Shown here: positions 6,601 to 6,918 of the stretch, in pieces | How positions within the stretch are numbered: the first letter of the stretch is position 1 | Layout: every line of letters starts with the position of its first letter | Source: Candidatus Omnitrophota bacterium | GTDB taxonomy: Bacteria; Omnitrophota; Gorgyraeia; Tantalellales; Tantalellaceae | Direction: 5' to 3' | DNA length: 6,918 nucleotides | NCBI GenBank assembly: GCA_013204685.1 | Contig: JABMSC010000158.1 | Location: 1-6,918 of the forward strand | Notes under the pieces: generated by a model | What the model was told of the DNA's origin: nothing | Seen by the model: the letters and a program-made list of their open reading frames with translations, nothing else | The model's database searches: none | Translations under genes and position numbers: made by a program

Positions 6601-6918
6601 CTCAGGTCGCGTCTAACAGGCTCAAAGCATTGCTTGATTCAGGCGTAGATATGTCCGAAACCGATGTTATCCGTTTCGGATCCAAAATTCTTGTTACCGA
6701 AGACCTGGCACGGAACAAGGAATGGCTGAGTGCTGAAGAAGACGGGACCTTGATCGCGAATGTAAGAAGGAGGGAACGTGCGGCACTGCTCGACAAGCTT
6801 GGTATTGAAGACACTCCTGACGCCAAAGCATATGTGCATATAGGCAGCCCGGCTTTTTCCTATATATTTTACGAAGAGGCAAGAGAAGTGTTCAAGGACG
6901 TTCCCCAGGGGTCCTGGC
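3564..6918 (+). CDS. Giant exported protein: signal peptide, TraB/ChaN/Tiki-like domain, HELYE region, nucleotidyltransferase-like domain (3' partial)
   Basis: From ATG 3564 the frame has no stop for 1118 codons and runs off the window. Residues 1-32 form a signal peptide. Residues about 70-510 resemble the TraB/ChaN/Tiki superfamily: H77 and H82 in HIQDAHCNFEAQ, E110 and E113 in SVEGAEG, and H478 in IAGGFHTRGI. A large helical insertion (about 160-440) makes this domain longer than the usual 250-300 residues. Residues about 530-930 are mainly helical and unrecognised, with HELYE at 770-774. From about 935 a nucleotidyltransferase-like region begins, with PGQGTRMSP and KPFIP spaced as in sugar-1-phosphate nucleotidyltransferases. 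No second membrane segment is obvious, so the protein should be periplasmic, outer-membrane associated or secreted, or anchored by an uncleaved signal. It probably has its own promoter and a structured leader. The reading frame is certain; the function is unknown. Confidence 0.9.
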   Translation, partial: MSSSRLKNSLLFKTASIFLVFSFLMYNTAFSAVQGKLTAPEAADAKAILAVDDIGIAIDAGTVKSRYSGASGKVIVHIQDAHCNFEAQTNINKMLDQLSKECGINMISVEGAEGIVDTAWFKAFPDAEIRKEVATYFMKKGEITGAEFFSITSDYDGSIFGAETREYYVQNLRSFTEVYPHKETIEKYFTNLRMIANRLKAIVYPRELKALDSKIRAFDDKELELSDFAAYLNRSIKRNKIDIKKYPNFEKLTQTLEYEDKIDFDIVDAERSAYIDALSEKLTKEQMTELVAESIRFKKGHIKAVDFYTYLRDKAKEHDIAIVQEYTNLFYYYIYTKLYAGIDNEGLFKEIDRIERALKEKMFTDDTQRKLDKHSEMVDMYIDLANIELTNEDYDLFNQYKGEFSIQDTLDFIGTLSSRYNLNYSIDTLPSQIGTNMPKMIAFYEIAMKRDHALIDNTLKQMESEGKDRCVLIAGGFHTRGIKDLLEKKSISYIVVTPKITKDVETPYIKVLTNQRTSLEDIITESAAVPAAGITASREEIIRRKDDLVAAPNRVFWTINMLLKDRASLERLSREIGAVEVTEDGQVVRRTLLDATEETYKDIVSGVIAGWLLSIRDEEVDGEMIVSNDQWQEAVRNWRALLAGYHDKVAAGESDTELDVKIKQAIRDKFYEIFEGQRLIDHGIVNDYIIGNLPKGLYGETLKVRQDNLQRLFPDTQVSEEYKVSARVIPIEGLYEATGLKAQIGLGQAYGEPVIYVDSNFENDENVLNHELYEISKWAEKQRELQRELGITPDKMRGWITLPDNIDEARRLGNEWHRNNPHSVADHRPDSIMFVYSEVDDIILAANAQDRQEAQENRRANLSEIREIVADSKGTSEVLAVTNEGDSGIVEADLSQLRSKIFRRDGNVKIKAHEEVTRRGQFLGLLDAMNGFGDFDKDSVSLGIMMPGQGTRMSPATQGNYGIKPFIPMLIRTDKDSPWLSGATASLYTWGLVAYYLEQMGFRGIAWKWGDEPQVASNRLKALLDSGVDMSETDVIRFGSKILVTEDLARNKEWLSAEEDGTLIANVRRRERAALLDKLGIEDTPDAKAYVHIGSPAFSYIFYEEAREVFKDVPQGSW
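3774..5100 (+). other. TraB/ChaN/Tiki-like domain
   Basis: The superfamily is marked by paired histidine motifs and a Glu motif that bind metal or haem. Here the first element is VHIQDAHCNFEAQ (H77, D80, H82, E86), the second is SVEGAEG (E110, E113), and the last is VLIAGGFHTRGI (H478). Members include haem-binding ChaN, TraB peptidase-like proteins and Tiki metalloproteases. The order strand-His, Glu, long helical part, GGxH is consistent. A catalytic or haem-binding role cannot be separated from sequence alone. Confidence 0.5.
5823..5906 (+). other. HELYE motif region, possible divergent metallopeptidase-like segment
   Basis: The segment runs from a strand (PVIYVDS) through an acidic loop to LNHELYEISKWAEK, with the motif at residues 770-774. 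It resembles the strand plus HExxH helix of zincin metalloproteases, but the second His is Glu. It may be an HExxE variant, a degenerate protease, or chance. No further downstream ligand was assigned. Confidence 0.3.
5907..5930 (+). repeat. Exact 12-bp tandem duplication
   Basis: CAGCGGGAGCTT occurs twice with no gap (5907-5918 and 5919-5930), encoding QREL-QREL in frame directly after the HELYE helix. Perfect identity at all codon positions suggests a recent slippage event. It extends a charged helix by about one turn. Confidence 0.85.
6381..6918 (+). other. Nucleotidyltransferase-like (GT-A fold) domain, incomplete
   Basis: GIMMPGQGTRMSPATQG starting at residue 943, with KPFIP at 964-968, reproduces the GxGTRxxPxT...KPxxP signature of sugar-1-phosphate nucleotidyltransferases. 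The usual AGG before it is MPG. A GDE triplet follows in WKWGDEPQ, and a later strand-like AYVHIGSPAFSYIF resembles the product-binding half of UDP-sugar pyrophosphorylases. The remainder lies past the window. Since the protein has a signal peptide, a true NTP-using enzyme would be in an unusual compartment. Confidence 0.5.

Noticed and set aside
6767..6780. AAGGAGG followed by GTG near the window end
   Set aside because: The GTG is out of frame with the gene and opens only about 21 codons, so it is a chance match in Arg-Arg codons.

Overview
The window holds two very large plus-strand reading frames separated by one AT-rich intergenic region of 334 bases. Both run off the window: the first is open at its 5' end and stops at 3229, and the second starts at 3564 and is still open after 1118 codons at base 6918. 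No rRNA, tRNA, CRISPR array, insertion sequence or complete small gene was found. Long, multi-domain hypothetical proteins, a signal-peptide protein with an IQDAHCN motif, and moderate GC coding DNA with an AT-rich spacer together suggest an uncultured bacterium. Candidatus Omnitrophota (OP3) is the best guess. This assignment rests on my impression of protein style, not on a marker gene, and should be treated as tentative.

Region 1 (2-3229) encodes at least 1075 residues. In order they are a charged coiled coil, a segment resembling a class I SAM-dependent methyltransferase, and a four-helix membrane block. The membrane block carries a Glu / Phe-x3-His / His-x3-Asn set like that of CPBP (Abi/Rce1) intramembrane proteases. 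A roughly 440-residue alpha/beta tail that I do not recognise follows. An excellent Shine-Dalgarno sequence in front of an in-frame ATG at 2690 could allow the last 179 residues to be made separately.

Region 2 (3230-3563) separates the genes. It has no convincing GC-rich terminator, but it carries a good sigma-70-type promoter (TTGACT, 17 bases, TATACT). Downstream of it is a leader of about 135 bases that can fold into two hairpins. The first hairpin contains an 11-codon upstream ORF with its own ribosome binding site. The second lies just before the ribosome binding site of the next gene. This looks like a regulated leader, though no known riboswitch class was recognised.

Region 3 (3564-6918) encodes an apparently exported protein. 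It has a signal peptide, then a TraB/ChaN/Tiki-like domain with histidine and glutamate motifs, then a long uncharacterised linker with an HELYE motif. Near the window edge comes a nucleotidyltransferase-type GxGTR-P-T-KP signature. A nucleotide-sugar-transferase-like module behind a signal peptide is unexpected. The two genes are probably separate transcription units. Nothing in the sequence proves a shared function, but both look like members of an accessory set of giant, mosaic envelope-associated proteins.
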